Below, in pieces: positions 50,860 to 59,357 of a stretch of DNA of 64,000 nucleotides. The notes beneath the pieces were generated by a model. The model was not told the DNA's origin. It saw nothing but the letters and a program-made list of their open reading frames with translations, and made no database searches. A program made the position numbers and the translations under genes. The stretch is from Intestinibacillus sp. Marseille-P6563 (lineage in GTDB: Bacteria; Bacillota; Clostridia; Oscillospirales; Butyricicoccaceae), in the NCBI RefSeq assembly GCF_900604335.1, contig NZ_UWOD01000002.1, forward strand, positions 1,422,501 to 1,486,500. Direction: 5' to 3'. Numbering within the stretch: position 1 is the stretch's first letter; each line of letters starts with the position of its first letter.

Positions 50860-51837
50860 ATGAACGACGAAATTATCTTATCCGTAAAAAATCTGAGCAT
50901 TGAATATACCGCCGACCGCGGACAGGTCCATGCGGTCACCGGCGTTTCGTTTGACATCCACCGCGGGGAATTCTTCGGCCTGGCCGGGGAATCGGGCTGC
51001 GGCAAGTCCACCATGGCCTATGCTGTGATGCAGCTGCTTAAAAGCGGCGCGAAGATCGTCGACGGCACCATTTCGTTTAAGGGCAAGAACCTGCTCGATC
51101 TTTCGAGCGGCGAAATGCGGCAATTCCGCTGGGAAAAGACCTCCATGGTGCTGCAAAGCGCGATGAACAACCTCAATCCGGTGGTCACCATCGGCAGCCA
51201 GCTCAGCGATGCCATTTTGGCGCACGAGGACATCCCGGTCAAGGATGCCATGGACCGGGCGCGCAGCCTGCTGGAACTGGTCAACATCGACCCCGAGCGG
51301 GTCAACGCTTACCCGCATGAATTGTCGGGCGGCATGAAGCAGCGCGTGGTCATCGCCATGGCGCTGGCCCTCAAACCTGACCTGGTCATCTTTGACGAGC
51401 CGACCACGGCACTGGATGTGGTCGTGCAGTACAATATCATCCGCAGAATCATCAAGCTCAAAGACGAGATGGGGTTTGCCATCCTGTTTATCACGCACGA
51501 CCTGCCGCTGATGCTGGAAATGTGCGACCGCATTGCGGTCATGTATGCCGGCAGCCTGGTCGAAGTGGGACCGGTAGAAGAACTGAGCGTTGCCCCGCAG
51601 CATCCGTATACCAAGGGACTGCTCAACGCCTTCCCCTCGCTGATGGGCCCCAAGAAAAAGCTGCGCGGCATCGGCGGCAGCGTGCCCGATCTCATCACAC
51701 CGCCGCCCGGCTGCCTGTTTTATGACCGCTGCTTTGCAGCAACGCCGGAATGCCGGCAGTGCATCCCCAAACTGGAGCAGACCGGACCGTACCATTACTG
51801 CGCTTGTCACCACAAGTTGAAGGAGAGCGACCAATGA
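50860..51837 (+). CDS. oppD: ABC transporter ATPase, OppD-like
   Basis: A 325-residue ATPase: Walker A GESGCGKSTMA, Q-loop VLQSAMNNLNP, signature LSGGMKQRVVIAMAL, Walker B LVIFDEPTTALD and switch His ITHDLP. The C-terminal oligopeptide extension carries a four-Cys cluster (CLFYDRCFAATPECRQC), which in relatives binds an iron-sulfur cluster. Its stop overlaps oppF (ATGA). Confidence 0.93.
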   Translation: MNDEIILSVKNLSIEYTADRGQVHAVTGVSFDIHRGEFFGLAGESGCGKSTMAYAVMQLLKSGAKIVDGTISFKGKNLLDLSSGEMRQFRWEKTSMVLQSAMNNLNPVVTIGSQLSDAILAHEDIPVKDAMDRARSLLELVNIDPERVNAYPHELSGGMKQRVVIAMALALKPDLVIFDEPTTALDVVVQYNIIRRIIKLKDEMGFAILFITHDLPLMLEMCDRIAVMYAGSLVEVGPVEELSVAPQHPYTKGLLNAFPSLMGPKKKLRGIGGSVPDLITPPPGCLFYDRCFAATPECRQCIPKLEQTGPYHYCACHHKLKESDQ

Positions 51838-52880
51838 GCCAAATGAATTCGGATATTGCGGTAAAGTTTGAGCATGTCAAAAAATATTTCCCGACCAAAA
51901 AATCCTCGCTGTTCAAAAAGGAATTTTTCCGCGCCGTGGACGATGTCAGCTTTGAGATCAAGCGCGGGGAGATCTTAGCCGTGGTCGGCGAATCGGGCTG
52001 CGGCAAATCCACCCTGGCGAAAATGCTGTGCCGGCTGTATGCGGCGACCGAAGGCCATATCTATGTGGACGGCGTCGACGTGACCGGCCGCATGCATGCC
52101 AAAGATAGCAAGGCATATACCTCCAAGGTGCAGATGATCTTTCAGGACCCGTTTAGCTCGCTCAACCCGGCGCACAAAACCGGGCGCATCGTGGGACGCG
52201 CCGTAGAGCTGCACAATCCCGGTCTGAGCGCCAAAGAGGTCGACCAGCGGGTGCGGGAACTCTTTGAAACCGTCGGTCTGACGCCGGCAGAGGACTTTAT
52301 GCCCAAGCACCCCAACCAGCTTTCGGGCGGCCAGCGCCAGCGCATCGTCATTGCGCGCGCTCTAGCAGCCAATCCGTCCATCATCGTAGCCGACGAACCG
52401 ACCTCCATGCTCGACGTTTCCATCGGCATTGAGATCATGAATCTCATGCTCAAGAAAAAAGAAGACAACCATTTGACCTATATGTTCATCACGCACAATC
52501 TCGCGTCGGCGCGGTATATGTCCGACCGCATGGCGGTCATGTATGCCGGCAACTGCGTGGAGCAGGGGGATACGGTAGAGATGATCGATCAGCCGCTGCA
52601 TCCCTACACCGTGCTGCTGCTTAATAGTTCGCCCGAACCGTTCCGGGAGCAGCCGGTTGAGATCCATGCCAGTGAGGAACGTCCGAACCTGACCGGGGAA
52701 AGCCGGAAATGTCCTTTTGCCGCCCGCTGCCCGCTGGCGACCGATCGGTGCCGCAGCCAGGTACCGGATACCTATACGGTCGGCTCGCGCAAGGTCAAGT
52801 GTTTTCTCTATGAAAACGGAACGCTTCCCGAAGGGCTGAAAATGGATGCATCCATCTATGCCGAGCCGCTGAAAGATTAA
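51834..52880 (+). CDS. oppF: ABC transporter ATPase, OppF-like
   Basis: A 348-residue ATPase with GESGCGKSTLAK, FQDPFSSLNP, LSGGQRQRIVIARAL, IVADEPTSMLD and ITHNLA. The C-terminal extension also has Cys residues (CPFAARCPLATDRC). Start at the ATG 51834; a longer reading from 51750 lies inside oppD. It ends the operon; the DNA after it has been interrupted by an IS110 element before the sulfatase gene. Confidence 0.93.
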   Translation: MSQMNSDIAVKFEHVKKYFPTKKSSLFKKEFFRAVDDVSFEIKRGEILAVVGESGCGKSTLAKMLCRLYAATEGHIYVDGVDVTGRMHAKDSKAYTSKVQMIFQDPFSSLNPAHKTGRIVGRAVELHNPGLSAKEVDQRVRELFETVGLTPAEDFMPKHPNQLSGGQRQRIVIARALAANPSIIVADEPTSMLDVSIGIEIMNLMLKKKEDNHLTYMFITHNLASARYMSDRMAVMYAGNCVEQGDTVEMIDQPLHPYTVLLLNSSPEPFREQPVEIHASEERPNLTGESRKCPFAARCPLATDRCRSQVPDTYTVGSRKVKCFLYENGTLPEGLKMDASIYAEPLKD

Positions 52881-52992
52881 CTATTAAAAGTCAACCCCAA
52901 AAATGAATGGTGGTGGTGAAAAGAGATAGTTCAAGAAAGGTATAGCAAAGCAGAGGTCCGTAGGGACCCCGGCGTAGGCTAACAAGATGGAA

Positions 52993-54174
52993 TTAGGCCG
53001 CCAAGCTGCAATAAGGCTGTCTGGATCTTTCCAGGGCAAACAGCAGACGAACTAACTTTTTGGTGGCATGAGAAAGTGCGACATTGTAGTGTTTGCCTTC
53101 ATCTCTTTTCTTAGCAAGGTAAGCAGCAAAGGTTGGGTCCCAGTGACAGACATACTTGGCTGCGTTGTAAAGAGCGTAGCGTAAGTATCGAGAGCCACGC
53201 TTCTCCATGTGGGGATAGCAATTTTTGAGCTGCCCGGACTGGTAAGTAGAAGGCGACATTCCGGCGTAGGCCAATAATTTGTCCGGCGACTCAAACCGAG
53301 AGAAGTCGCCGATTTCAGCAAGAATCATGGCAGCCATACGAAAGCCCATGCCAGGGATAGTTATAATGGGAGACTGTATCTTGTCCATCATTGTCTCAAT
53401 TTCAGCCTCGATTTCAGCGATCTCAGCATCCAATTCACGGATAAGCCGGATGGTATGTTGCAATTCCAGGGATTTGGCAGGCATACAGGACCCAACAGAA
53501 TTCTGAGCAGCGCTCCGGATAGTAACAGCCATATCCCGACCGTAGCGACCTTTGGAGGCGTTTCCCAAAAGGGTTTTGAGCCTTGTCAGGTGTGCCTTGG
53601 CAATCTGTTTGGAACCTGGAAACTCTTCCAGCAGAGCGTAGACAGTCGCCAAATGGAGAGAGGACACCAGCTTCTCCAGTTCAGGGAAGAGAATGCAAAC
53701 CAGTCTGGAAATTGAGCTTTTCAGCTTTGCTCGTTCTTTCACCTTGTCAAAACGGTATCTGGTGAGTGACTTTAGTTCCTCGTTGTGATATGCTGTATTC
53801 GTGTAGGGTTTGAGGCCCACATCGGATAACAGCATAGCAGCAATGGTTCGAGCATCTACACGGTCGGTCTTGGTCTTTCGCAGGCTGAGACTTTTCCGGT
53901 AGAGGTTCGTGCGTAGGGGATTCAAGACATAGGTGGCCAGACCGTTGTCCAGAAGAAACCCAAGAATGTTGTAGCTGTAATGCCCGGTTGCCTCAAGCCC
54001 TACTTTTATTTTGTCCTGCGGTGTAGTACAAGCTCGAATTTTTTCCAGTAGAGCATCAAAACCGTCCATGTTGTTAGGGATAGTAAAAACATCCGCCAGG
54101 ACTTCACCCTCTGAGCTTACAATGAAGCAATCATGCTTGTTTTTTGAGACATCAATGCCAACAGAAACTACCAT
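52993..54174 (-). CDS. IS110-family transposase
   Basis: A 393-residue DEDD transposase: the first Asp in VSVGIDVSKNKHD (residue 8), Glu in VGLEATGHYSY, Asp in KTDRVDARTIA, and a C-terminal transposase_20 domain with IPGMGFRMAAMILAEIGD and the catalytic Ser in GMSPSTYQSG. The frame is intact, so it should be active. IS110 enzymes use a bridge RNA made from the element's noncoding end to choose target and donor sites. Confidence 0.94.
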   Translation of the reverse strand: MVVSVGIDVSKNKHDCFIVSSEGEVLADVFTIPNNMDGFDALLEKIRACTTPQDKIKVGLEATGHYSYNILGFLLDNGLATYVLNPLRTNLYRKSLSLRKTKTDRVDARTIAAMLLSDVGLKPYTNTAYHNEELKSLTRYRFDKVKERAKLKSSISRLVCILFPELEKLVSSLHLATVYALLEEFPGSKQIAKAHLTRLKTLLGNASKGRYGRDMAVTIRSAAQNSVGSCMPAKSLELQHTIRLIRELDAEIAEIEAEIETMMDKIQSPIITIPGMGFRMAAMILAEIGDFSRFESPDKLLAYAGMSPSTYQSGQLKNCYPHMEKRGSRYLRYALYNAAKYVCHWDPTFAAYLAKKRDEGKHYNVALSHATKKLVRLLFALERSRQPYCSLAA

Positions 54175-54283
54175 AACAAATACCTCCAGAGAAAATATGT
54201 GATGCTGTATCCACAGTACACCTTACTTTTGTAGCCTTGTTCCACATAAACCGTCTGGCGGTATTTAACTGATTAACAAAATT

Positions 54284-54359
54284 GTAAGGGGCTGTGGTTG
54301 GAACCTTTCGTGAACCATCTTGTGGTAGGAGCCGCCAACCAATCCACAGCATCCCTTAC
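54284..54359 (-). ncRNA. Candidate bridge-RNA hairpin of the IS110 element
   Basis: Upstream of the transposase start, plus-strand GTAAGGG-GCTGTGG-TTGG (54284-54301) pairs with CCAA...CCACAGC-AT-CCCTTAC (54335-54359). The result is a long stem with an internal bulge and a 33-nt loop. A second small hairpin, ACCG/CGGT, is at 54250-54263. In IS110-group elements the bridge RNA is encoded upstream of the transposase, exactly here. The guide loops cannot be assigned without the ends. Confidence 0.65.
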
Positions 54360-54424
54360 AGTGTAGCACAGCCCTTGGAGAGGGGCTCTAATAACTACTA
54401 CTCTATAATACAAGGAGAATAAAC

Positions 54425-55774
54425 ATGGCACAGAAACAGCCAAATTTCATTGTTATCATGACCGATGACCAGGGCTATGGCGATCTGTCCTGTATGGGCA
54501 ACACCGATTTCCAGACCCCGAACATCGACGCCCTGGCGCAAAGCGGCGCGCGGTTTACCAACTGGTATTCCAACAGCCCAGTCTGCTCGCCGTCCCGCGC
54601 CTCGCTGCTGACCGGACGGTATCCGGCCCATGCGGGTGTGCGCGCGATTCTGGCCGGCAACCGCAAGGCGTCCGGTCTGACCGCCGATGCGCCCACCATT
54701 GCGACCGCGCTCAAGGAGGAGGGCTACCAAACCGCCCTGATCGGCAAATGGCATCTGGGATTGCAGGAAGCCAGCCGTCCCAACCAAAACGGCTTTGATT
54801 ATTTCTATGGATTCATGGCAGGCTGCCTGGATTATTATTCGCATATTTTTTACTGGTCCATGGCAGATGGCCATACCAACCCCACCCATGACCTGTGGGA
54901 AAACAATACCGAGATCTACCGCAATGGCAAATACCTGACCGAGGATATTTCCGAGCATGCGGTCGAGCAGATCCGCAAAATGAACCGGGACGACAAGCCG
55001 TTTTTCCTGTATGTGGGCTACAATGCGCCGCATTATCCCATGCATGCGCCGCAGAAATATCTGGACCGCTTCCCCGATCTGCCGTGGGACCGGCAGATCA
55101 TGGCCGCTATGCTGAGCGCCGTGGACGATGGCGTGGGCCAGATCGTGGACGAACTCAAACGGCAGGGCATTTATGAGGATACCGTGATCTTCTTCCAAAG
55201 CGATAACGGGCCGTCGCGCGAATCGCGCAACTGGCTGGACGGCACACCCGACCCCTATTACGGCGGCCAGGCGGGCGGTCTGAAGGGGCATAAGTTCAGC
55301 CTGTTTGAAGGCGGCATTCGCGTGCCGGGTATCTTCAGCTGGCCGGGGCACATTCCGGCCGGGCAGGTCATTGACCAGCCGTGCGCCGCCATGGATGTCT
55401 TCCCGACGTTCCTGAACATGGCGGGCGGCGACGCGGCGCAGTATACGCTGGACGGCCTGGATATTTCGCAGGTTCTGACCGAGCAGGGCAGTACGCCGCA
55501 TGACGCCATCTATTGGGAAATGGAGGACCAGACCGCCGTGCGGTGCGGGAAGTATAAGCTGGTGCTCCACGGCAAGCTGGTGGAAGGCGAACCCGAGCAG
55601 GCGCCGGTATTCCTGTCCGATTTGGAAAACGATCCGTCGGAGAGTCACAACCTGGCCGAAGCCATGCCCGAACTAACCGAGCAGCTGCGGCAAAAGGCCG
55701 AAACCTGGCGCGCAGGCATTGAGCAGAGTTGGAGCGAGCAATGGGCGCATAATTACACCAATTTGACGCGATAA
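54425..55774 (+). CDS. Cys-type sulfatase
   Basis: A 449-residue sulfatase with IMTDDQGYGD metal ligands at the start, the formylglycine signature CSPSRASLLTGRYP (about 54-67), IGKWHLG, NAPHYPMHAP and SDNGPS. Cys in the signature means an anaerobic sulfatase-maturating enzyme (anSME) is needed; none is in the window. No signal peptide is seen, so it acts in the cytoplasm, unlike many polysaccharide sulfatases. ACAAGGAGAATAAAC precedes the ATG. The adjacent TauE/SafE exporter fits removal of the released sulfate or sulfite. Confidence 0.93.
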   Translation: MAQKQPNFIVIMTDDQGYGDLSCMGNTDFQTPNIDALAQSGARFTNWYSNSPVCSPSRASLLTGRYPAHAGVRAILAGNRKASGLTADAPTIATALKEEGYQTALIGKWHLGLQEASRPNQNGFDYFYGFMAGCLDYYSHIFYWSMADGHTNPTHDLWENNTEIYRNGKYLTEDISEHAVEQIRKMNRDDKPFFLYVGYNAPHYPMHAPQKYLDRFPDLPWDRQIMAAMLSAVDDGVGQIVDELKRQGIYEDTVIFFQSDNGPSRESRNWLDGTPDPYYGGQAGGLKGHKFSLFEGGIRVPGIFSWPGHIPAGQVIDQPCAAMDVFPTFLNMAGGDAAQYTLDGLDISQVLTEQGSTPHDAIYWEMEDQTAVRCGKYKLVLHGKLVEGEPEQAPVFLSDLENDPSESHNLAEAMPELTEQLRQKAETWRAGIEQSWSEQWAHNYTNLTR

Positions 55775-55790
55775 GACGCATTCCAAAACA

Positions 55791-55826
55791 AAGGGCTGTT
55801 CTCCTGTGCAGAGCAGCCCTTTTTTG
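55791..55826 (+). terminator. Terminator after the sulfatase gene
   Basis: Stem AAGGGCTG / CAGCCCTT with a 15-nt loop (inner TCT/AGA) followed by T-residues. Confidence 0.82.
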
Positions 55827-55854
55827 ATGCGATCGGGATAGGAGGAATCCCTGC

Positions 55855-56640
55855 ATGGAACTGATTTATTTTATGGTGGTGTGGATCGCTACCACGGCCG
55901 GGGCCCTGACCGGCATGGGCGGCGGCGTTATCATCAAGCCGGTGCTGGATGTGATTGGCGAATACGATGCCGCCACCATTGGCGTGCTGTGTTCGTGTAC
56001 GGTCTTTACCATGTCGATTGTGTCCATCCACAAGCAGGTCCGGCAAAAGGCCAAAATCGATTTGTCCATCGCCCTGCCGCTGTCGGCAGGCTCGATTTTG
56101 GGCGGCTGGAGCGGCGAACGGCTTTTGCGGTATATCGTAGCCGGACAGGACAACGCCCGGGTGGTCATTACGCAGAACAGCCTGCTGGGGTTGCTGCTTT
56201 TGGGCGTATACCTTTATATGAAGCACAAGGACCATTTGCCTACCTTGCACGCCAAAGGGGTGCTGGCCGGCCTGGTGACCGGTTTGCTTGCCGGCATGGC
56301 GTCCACCTTTCTGGGCATCGGCGGCGGTCCGATCAACGTGGCGGCGCTGATCTTTGTCTTTTCCATGGACACCAAGGCCGCAGCCGTCAATTCGATCTTG
56401 ACCATCTTCTTTGCGCAGTTGTCCAAACTGGGCACCGTGTTGCTGCACGGTGGATTTTCGGGATATGATTTGCATGTGCTGCCGCTGATGCTGGTCGCAG
56501 CGGTCATCGGCGGTTGGAGCGGCGCCAAGTGGAACCGGCAAATGACGCAAAAGCAGGTCGAGCAGGCGTTTAATCTGGTGCAGCTTGCGGTGTTTGCCAT
56601 CTGTCTGTACAATATCGCGTCCACGCTGACCGGCATGTAG
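55855..56640 (+). CDS. TauE/SafE-family sulfite/organosulfur exporter
   Basis: A 261-residue membrane protein with about eight helices in two repeats. The glycine-rich first helix GALTGMGGGVIIKPVL and its second-repeat equivalent STFLGIGGGPINVAAL are the family signatures. These proteins move sulfite, sulfoacetate or related anions. The position after a sulfatase suggests export of its inorganic product. RBS TAGGAGGAATCCCTGC. A terminator lies between the two genes, so they may be only partly co-transcribed. Confidence 0.88.
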   Translation: MELIYFMVVWIATTAGALTGMGGGVIIKPVLDVIGEYDAATIGVLCSCTVFTMSIVSIHKQVRQKAKIDLSIALPLSAGSILGGWSGERLLRYIVAGQDNARVVITQNSLLGLLLLGVYLYMKHKDHLPTLHAKGVLAGLVTGLLAGMASTFLGIGGGPINVAALIFVFSMDTKAAAVNSILTIFFAQLSKLGTVLLHGGFSGYDLHVLPLMLVAAVIGGWSGAKWNRQMTQKQVEQAFNLVQLAVFAICLYNIASTLTGM

Positions 56641-56753
56641 GGCGCAATGCTGTGCGCAGCCGAAATGCCTGCTTTGCGCGTGCATGTGGCAGACGTGCTG
56701 TTTGGGAGCTGTTGCGCGTTTCGGGAAAAAGCCTGCCGAATGCGGCATTGGGA

Positions 56754-56804
56754 TTGCGGGGATTTTTTTCGGAAACTTGCGGGATTTTCCGCAGCATTGC
56801 GGGA
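56754..56804 (+). promoter_or_regulatory. Triple TTGCGGGA operator array upstream of the dehydrogenase-HPr genes
   Basis: TTGCGGGG at 56754, TTGCGGGATTTTCCGCA at 56777-56793 (a palindrome-like site) and TTGCGGGA at 56797, spaced 23 and 20 bp. A related site, TTGCGGGATTTCGTCGCAA, lies at 61572 before the PTS operon. The rest of this 307-bp gap holds a possible -10 box TAAGAT (56848-56853) and no gene. Confidence 0.7.
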
Positions 56805-56947
56805 CAAAAATGAAAAAACTTTAGCTTTTGTGGCCGGGTTCCTCTGGTAAGATGAACATAGGACGGGGAGCGCCGAACGCTCCGGCAGGAATCCGGACGC
56901 CGCCCTCCTCCTTTGCATTTTAAACTCGGAAAGGAAGGCACATTTTT

Positions 56948-58300
56948 ATGGCGAATGCTCCCAAACTGGCGGATTATCTGGGCAAACCCTTTGCCTGTGC
57001 ATGTGGAAAGACCCACTCGACGGCGCTGGAAGGCGTAACGGTTGGACCGGGCGCGATGAATTCCCTGGTTGATTACGTCAAGAAATATGAATTTAAGAAC
57101 CTGTACATCGCTTGCGATGAAATTACTTACGGAATTGCAGGCGAAAAGGTCATGCAAATCCTGAAGGATGCCGGCATCCAGACCAAGGCCCATGTCTTTA
57201 CCGGCAAGCGCTTCATCCCGGATGAAAAGGCGCTGGGCGACCTGATGATCGATGCAGACCGTACCTGCGACCTGGTCGTTGCGGTCGGCACGGGTTCGAT
57301 CAACGATATGTGCCGCTTCTTCAGCTATCAGATGGGCATCCCCTATGCCATCGTTGCAACCGCAGCCCCGATGGACGGCTTTGCTTCCTCGGGCGCAGCG
57401 CTCATCATCAACAGCATGAAGGTCACCATCCCGGCACAGACCCCGCTGTTCATCATCGGCGATACCGATGTTCTGTGTGGCGCACCGGGCCGTATGGTTT
57501 CGGCCGGTCTGGGTGACCTGCTGGGCAAGTTTACCTGCCTCAACGACTGGCGTATCTCCAAGATCGTCAACAACGAATATTACTGCGACACCATCGTCGA
57601 TCTGGTCACCGACTGCATCCAGAACGTGCTGGCCGATGCCGACAATGTTGCATCCCGTGACCCCAAGGTCATCGGCGACATCATGGAAGGCCTGGTCCTG
57701 ACCGGTGTAGCCATGAGCTTTATCGGCAACTCGCGTCCGGCGGCTGGCTGTGAGCACCATATGTGCCACTTCTGGGAGACCCAGGAACTGCAGGCTGGCA
57801 AGATTCCGGTGCTGCACGGCACCAAGGTTGCCGTTGGTACGGTGATGATCCTCAAGATGACCGAATTCCTGCGCGAAAACCGTCCGGACTTCGAAGCGGC
57901 TCGCGCCAAGGCCAAGGCATACGACGCAGCAGCCTGGGAAGAGAACATCAAGAAGGTTTACGGCGCTTCGGCTGACTCCATCATCAAGCTGGAGCATGAG
58001 TCGGGCAAGAACGAACCGGCTGGCCGTCTGGCACGTATCGATGCCATTGAAAAGAACTGGGATGCCATCGTCAAGACCATGGACGACAACATGCCCAAGG
58101 CTTCGCGCATGATCGAGATCCTCAAGAGCCTGGATGCGCCGTACTATCCGGCACAGATTGGCTTTGATGCGGACATGCTGCGCAATGCGCTCATCTATGC
58201 CAAGGAGACCCGTGCCCGTTACACCATGCTGTCCATGATCGCCGATCTGGGCATGCTGGAAGAACTGGCCGACAAGGTCGTCGCGTTTGTAAACGAATAA
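56948..58300 (+). CDS. sn-Glycerol-1-phosphate dehydrogenase-like protein
   Basis: A 450-residue iron/zinc-type alcohol dehydrogenase of the EgsA/AraM group, longer than B. subtilis AraM (about 390). It has the nucleotide-binding VVAVGTGSINDMCRF, VATAAPMDGFASSGAA, and metal-binding residues in RPAAGCEHHMCHFWE and PVLHGTK. AraM reduces dihydroxyacetone phosphate to glycerol-1-phosphate. The link to HPr and a mannose-family PTS suggests a sugar-alcohol phosphate substrate here instead, which is inference. GGAAAGGAAGG precedes the ATG. Confidence 0.87.
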   Translation: MANAPKLADYLGKPFACACGKTHSTALEGVTVGPGAMNSLVDYVKKYEFKNLYIACDEITYGIAGEKVMQILKDAGIQTKAHVFTGKRFIPDEKALGDLMIDADRTCDLVVAVGTGSINDMCRFFSYQMGIPYAIVATAAPMDGFASSGAALIINSMKVTIPAQTPLFIIGDTDVLCGAPGRMVSAGLGDLLGKFTCLNDWRISKIVNNEYYCDTIVDLVTDCIQNVLADADNVASRDPKVIGDIMEGLVLTGVAMSFIGNSRPAAGCEHHMCHFWETQELQAGKIPVLHGTKVAVGTVMILKMTEFLRENRPDFEAARAKAKAYDAAAWEENIKKVYGASADSIIKLEHESGKNEPAGRLARIDAIEKNWDAIVKTMDDNMPKASRMIEILKSLDAPYYPAQIGFDADMLRNALIYAKETRARYTMLSMIADLGMLEELADKVVAFVNE

Positions 58301-58315
58301 GGAGGATATCACTGT

Positions 58316-58573
58316 ATGCAGCAATTTGAATATACCATCAACGACCCCGCGGGCTTCCACGCTCGTCCGGCAGGCGCGTTTGTCAAGAAAGCCAAGGAAT
58401 TTCCGTGCACCGTCACCATCATCAAGGATGGCAAAAAGGCCGATGCCAGCAAGATGTTTAGCCTGATGGGTCTGGGCATCAAGGGTGGGGAGACCATCGT
58501 GGTCACCACCGAGGGCGAGCAGGAGCAGGAAGCGGCTACCGCGCTCCAGGCATACTTGGCTGAAATCGTTTGA
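58316..58573 (+). CDS. HPr-family phosphocarrier protein (Ser46 not conserved)
   Basis: An 85-residue HPr with the phosphorylated His15 in AGFHARPAG. The site where Gram-positive HPr carries the regulatory Ser46 reads ASKMFSLMG: Lys46, with Ser45 and Ser49 nearby. The usual HPr-kinase target is therefore altered, and the protein may serve only phosphotransfer. It follows the dehydrogenase by 15 nt with GGAGGATATC. It is probably dedicated to the PTS encoded further along. Confidence 0.92.
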   Translation: MQQFEYTINDPAGFHARPAGAFVKKAKEFPCTVTIIKDGKKADASKMFSLMGLGIKGGETIVVTTEGEQEQEAATALQAYLAEIV

Positions 58574-58680
58574 CCTTTTCTTTCGGGAATTGTTCCCTCA
58601 AATCTCTCCATATTGCGGCACATTTCGTGCCAAACTTCACACCTCCGGCGGCGTTGTGCGGCGAAGCCGGAAATCACCGG

Positions 58681-58716
58681 GCAAAGGGTACGGATTCTTC
58701 CGTACCCTTTGCTTTT
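58681..58716 (+). terminator. Terminator after the HPr gene
   Basis: Stem GCAAAGGGTACGG / CCGTACCCTTTGC with a 6-nt loop and TTTT. Ends the dehydrogenase-HPr transcript. Confidence 0.9.
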
Positions 58717-58737
58717 GGCTATTTATATAAAAAAGAG

Positions 58738-58760
58738 GCGTGCCGCACGAGGCGGCACGC
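58738..58760 (-). terminator. Terminator of the minus-strand PRD regulator transcript
   Basis: Stem GCGTGCCGC / GCGGCACGC with a 5-nt loop. On the minus strand it is followed by CTCTTTTTT, just after the PH-like gene. Confidence 0.85.
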
Positions 58761-58784
58761 AAAGAAAAAGGGGGGATAATGGTT

Positions 58785-59339
58785 TTAGTCGTCGTCCTGC
58801 GCCCGGAAATTCGCTTCCGCGTCCCGTTGGCGCTGGATGCTGCGTTGGCGCTGGCGCTCTTTCTGCCGCTCACGGCGCAGCTGATTGCGTTTGCGGCTGC
58901 GCAGCAAATTGGGATTGAGAAAGGCTCCGTCCACCTTGAGCTGGATATCCTCAAACTGCTCGCCGTTGATCTGGGCGATAAACGGCGAAAAAGCTTCGCC
59001 GACATCCGGGTCGACCACCATGCTGAACGCTGCTTTGCGGGTCAAAAAGGTGGCCTTGTATTGGATGATCGTGCTGGTTTCCTCGCAGCGCTCGAGCTGG
59101 TCGATGTCCAGGATGGTTTCGCGTGGGATGCCGGGCAGGCCGCATACGGCCATCACCCGCCGGTCGGTCAGCACAACGACCCCCGGATATTTGTCGCTGC
59201 GGGTGCGCACATTGGCGACCACAGCCGCCAAAACGGTTTCGTCGGGTTCCAGCATGGACTGTGCCCGGCGCACAGAAAAACGGTTGAAAAATCCGGCCGG
59301 ATGGCCTTGGGTGGCCTGAATGGCCTCGGTGACTGTCAT
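58785..59339 (-). CDS. PH-domain-like protein with basic C-terminus
   Basis: A 184-residue soluble protein. The first 140 residues fit a bacterial PH-like fold: PDETVLAAVVANVRTRSDKY, VVVLTDRRVMAVCGLPG with a loop, then IIQYKATFLTRKA. The last 45 are very basic (RSRKRNQLRRERQKERQRQR), perhaps binding nucleic acid or membrane. It lies 18 nt after the PRD regulator, so they share a transcript. Function unknown. Confidence 0.75.
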   Translation of the reverse strand: MTVTEAIQATQGHPAGFFNRFSVRRAQSMLEPDETVLAAVVANVRTRSDKYPGVVVLTDRRVMAVCGLPGIPRETILDIDQLERCEETSTIIQYKATFLTRKAAFSMVVDPDVGEAFSPFIAQINGEQFEDIQLKVDGAFLNPNLLRSRKRNQLRRERQKERQRQRSIQRQRDAEANFRAQDDD

Positions 59340-59357
59340 AGGGGGCCTCCTTTCTCA

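Larger units (their letters stand above)
52993..54359 (-). mobile_element. IS110-family insertion sequence
   Basis: Transposase gene plus a structured noncoding 5' end. The outer ends are not defined by inverted repeats, as usual in IS110 elements; minimal extent is given. It lies between the peptide ABC operon and the sulfatase and may have separated a former operon. Confidence 0.8.
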
